Shown here: positions 13,733 through 15,203 of the stretch, piece by piece | How positions within the stretch are numbered: the first letter of the stretch is position 1 | How the letters are laid out: every line of letters begins with the position of its first letter | DNA from: CALREA01 sp041674865 | Lineage (GTDB): Bacteria > Patescibacteriota > Gracilibacteria > UBA1369 > UBA12463 | Direction: 5' to 3' | Assembly (NCBI GenBank): GCA_041674865.1 | Contig: JBAYUX010000031.1 | Coordinates: 1 to 15,203, forward strand | Length of the DNA: 15,203 nucleotides | Made by a program: the position numbers and the translations under genes | Notes under the pieces: generated by a model | Database searches by the model: none | Told to the model about the DNA's origin: nothing | Seen by the model: the letters and a program-made list of their open reading frames with translations, nothing else

Positions 13733-15203
13733 GAAAATAACAGGAGATCGTAACACACATCTCATGGCAAACTGGACTCAAACCAGTCAGCTCCTGTGCA
13801 ATCCGCACCTCTCCGGAAATATACTCTTCCCGGATGTGAAGGTTTTTTTCGCAAATTCGAACCCAAAATCGACGGGAGCCGCAGGAGGCACAAGTAATCT
13901 CAGCGCCGAAGAAAAGATCAAACGTGCTGGTGGAAAAGTAGAAGATCTCGCCTCATCAACGAGTGATGTTTTGAAAGACATCATGACTTCCGGAGGAACA
14001 AATGAGCTCGAAAGAAAACTCAAAAATCTCCGAGAAAACGACACGATCACAACTGGTTTGTATAACGACGCTCTTCGACTTGCACATGGTGACTTCAACG
14101 ACCGTGTTCTCGTAGAACGCTTGGTAGAAGGAAAAATTTCCGCACAGCAATTTAAGGACGTCAAAAAATATCTCCACCCAACATCAGGCGACAAAGAAAA
14201 ACGTGAACGAAGTGTTCAGCTCGCTGAGCACGCCGCACGTGGAAAAATCGACATGGATGTCTTTGAAAAAGGCGCAGCTATTTTGGAAATTGGACACGAC
14301 GGACAGCGCGCAGCCCTCGACAAGCTTCTCAAAAAACCAGACTCTTCAGGCCAAAAAGCTTTCAAGGAATACCTCGAAGAAAATCCTCTCAACAAAGCGT
14401 TGAAAGATATGATTGCAGGTCCCGCCATGGACATGACGCAGGAAAATTTCCGACGACAGCTCACAACATACAGTTCTGTAGAGGTAAATGAGCTCTTCAA
14501 GAAAAAACCAGAAAAGCCAGAAATGGTTGAGGAAATTAAAAAAGCTCGAGAAGAGTTCAATGAGACAAGTGCCGAACACTCAAAAGAATGGGATGGAATC
14601 TTCAAAATATTTAACGAAACCGTCGCACATGGTGACAAGGCGCTCAACGAAGCTCTCGAACGTGCAGTCTCAAACGTCCTCCCTGATCCAATCCAGCAGA
14701 ACGAAAAAGACGTAACGATTCAGCAGTTTCAGTCAGCGCTCAAAATCAGCGACAGCTGGTCAGGAACCAATCTTTCAGAAATAATTCCACCAGAACTTCT
14801 TCGAACACTTCATCAGAAAGTGGTCGTCTGTCAGACACTCGAACGAAAAGGTCTCGCCGCACAAGAAAAGGCAGAAAAGGCATTCAAGCGCGAGCTCGAA
14901 GAAACAGAAAAACTTCAAAAACTGAAGAGGGATCTTGTCGACACGACTCGATTTTCTGGCATGAGTCTCCAGCCTGGAACAAAAATTCGATATCGAAAAC
15001 CAACCGAAGTTTCCGACAAAGAGCGCGGAACATATACGAGTTATTCCTGGGAAACCGCCGAAATCGAAGGTGTCTTTTACGAGACATTTGGAGAGACTTC
15101 TGTAGAGGGCGAGGAGACAAAGACCTACGAAGTGCCGATGATTCACATCGCCAATACCGACGACAAAGAGTTTTCATTCGACGACTTCACGAAGTGGGTC
15201 AAC
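13731..15203 (+). CDS. Large charged protein of unknown function (3' end cut by window edge)
   Basis: The frame is open for 491 codons from the ATG at 13731 to the window edge without a stop. A second in-frame ATG at 13764 (MANWTQ...) is the alternative start; it fits the possible promoter at 13705-13732 and would remove 11 residues. I recognise no family. There is no signal peptide or membrane segment. From residue 56 to about 255 the protein is charged and helical with repeating short-helix units (for example VLVERLVEGKISAQQFKDV and EHAARGKIDMDVFEKGAAI). Residues 255-405 are charged and helical or coiled coil. From about 412 the character changes to beta strands (LQPGTKIRYRKP, SYSWETAEIEGVFYETFGE, KTYEVPMIHIAN, EFSFDDFTKWV), consistent with a small beta-barrel module. 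Position suggests a partner or substrate of the membrane complex. Confidence 0.8.
   Translation, partial: MKITGDRNTHLMANWTQTSQLLCNPHLSGNILFPDVKVFFANSNPKSTGAAGGTSNLSAEEKIKRAGGKVEDLASSTSDVLKDIMTSGGTNELERKLKNLRENDTITTGLYNDALRLAHGDFNDRVLVERLVEGKISAQQFKDVKKYLHPTSGDKEKRERSVQLAEHAARGKIDMDVFEKGAAILEIGHDGQRAALDKLLKKPDSSGQKAFKEYLEENPLNKALKDMIAGPAMDMTQENFRRQLTTYSSVEVNELFKKKPEKPEMVEEIKKAREEFNETSAEHSKEWDGIFKIFNETVAHGDKALNEALERAVSNVLPDPIQQNEKDVTIQQFQSALKISDSWSGTNLSEIIPPELLRTLHQKVVVCQTLERKGLAAQEKAEKAFKRELEETEKLQKLKRDLVDTTRFSGMSLQPGTKIRYRKPTEVSDKERGTYTSYSWETAEIEGVFYETFGETSVEGEETKTYEVPMIHIANTDDKEFSFDDFTKWVN

Noticed and set aside
1..15203. CRISPR arrays, tRNA or rRNA genes, insertion sequences and alternative genetic code
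   Set aside because: I saw no regularly spaced repeats, no tRNA-like cloverleaf, no transposase or terminal repeats; TGA is used as a stop, as in the peptidase gene and yidD.

Overview
The window looks like a chromosomal piece of a Patescibacteria (Candidate Phyla Radiation) genome, probably from a lineage with moderate GC. The evidence is an S18 of the short 'VPRYYSGV...KRARFMGLIPF' type, an S6 with a long charged C-terminal tail, an rpsF-ssb-rpsR operon that ends in a terminator where many bacteria carry rplI, and a run of unfamiliar envelope proteins. Assignment below phylum level is not possible from the sequence alone. The standard code fits: TGA ends the M23 peptidase gene and yidD, TGG encodes Trp, and no in-frame TGA is needed inside a gene. 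Few starts carry a Shine-Dalgarno sequence; many are preceded by A-rich or unstructured leaders, and purL may be leaderless.

Layout. (1) Positions 1-2405, minus strand: the 5' part of purL (purine synthesis), cut by the left edge. (2) 2406-2665: a divergent intergenic region with a promoter on each strand and three perfect palindromes between them. (3) 2666-4557, plus strand: a membrane-anchored trypsin-like serine protease and a small secreted six-cysteine protein, closed by a bidirectional terminator shared with the opposite operon. (4) 4674-6146, minus strand: rpsF-ssb-rpsR behind a strong-looking promoter, with a structured hairpin just ahead of rpsR. (5) About 6147-6604: a long AT-rich intergenic region with repeated GAGTATA/TATACTC half-sites. 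(6) 6605-8100, plus strand: a LysM-LysM-M23 cell-wall hydrolase followed closely by yidD. (7) 8263-15203, plus strand: a promoter followed by five same-strand genes: a two-TM protein with a possible PH-like domain, a 503-aa helical protein, a coiled-coil protein with a C-terminal membrane anchor, an 831-aa polytopic protein resembling VirB6/TrbL, and the first 491 codons of a large charged protein that runs off the right edge.

How the parts fit. Regions 1 and 4 are housekeeping. Regions 3 and 6 concern the cell envelope: proteolysis, wall remodelling and membrane insertion. Region 7 is the best candidate for an undescribed system. Its gene content suggests a membrane complex related to the inner-membrane part of a type IV secretion machine, surrounded by lineage-specific helical proteins. 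The ATPase that would prove this lies outside the window, if it exists.
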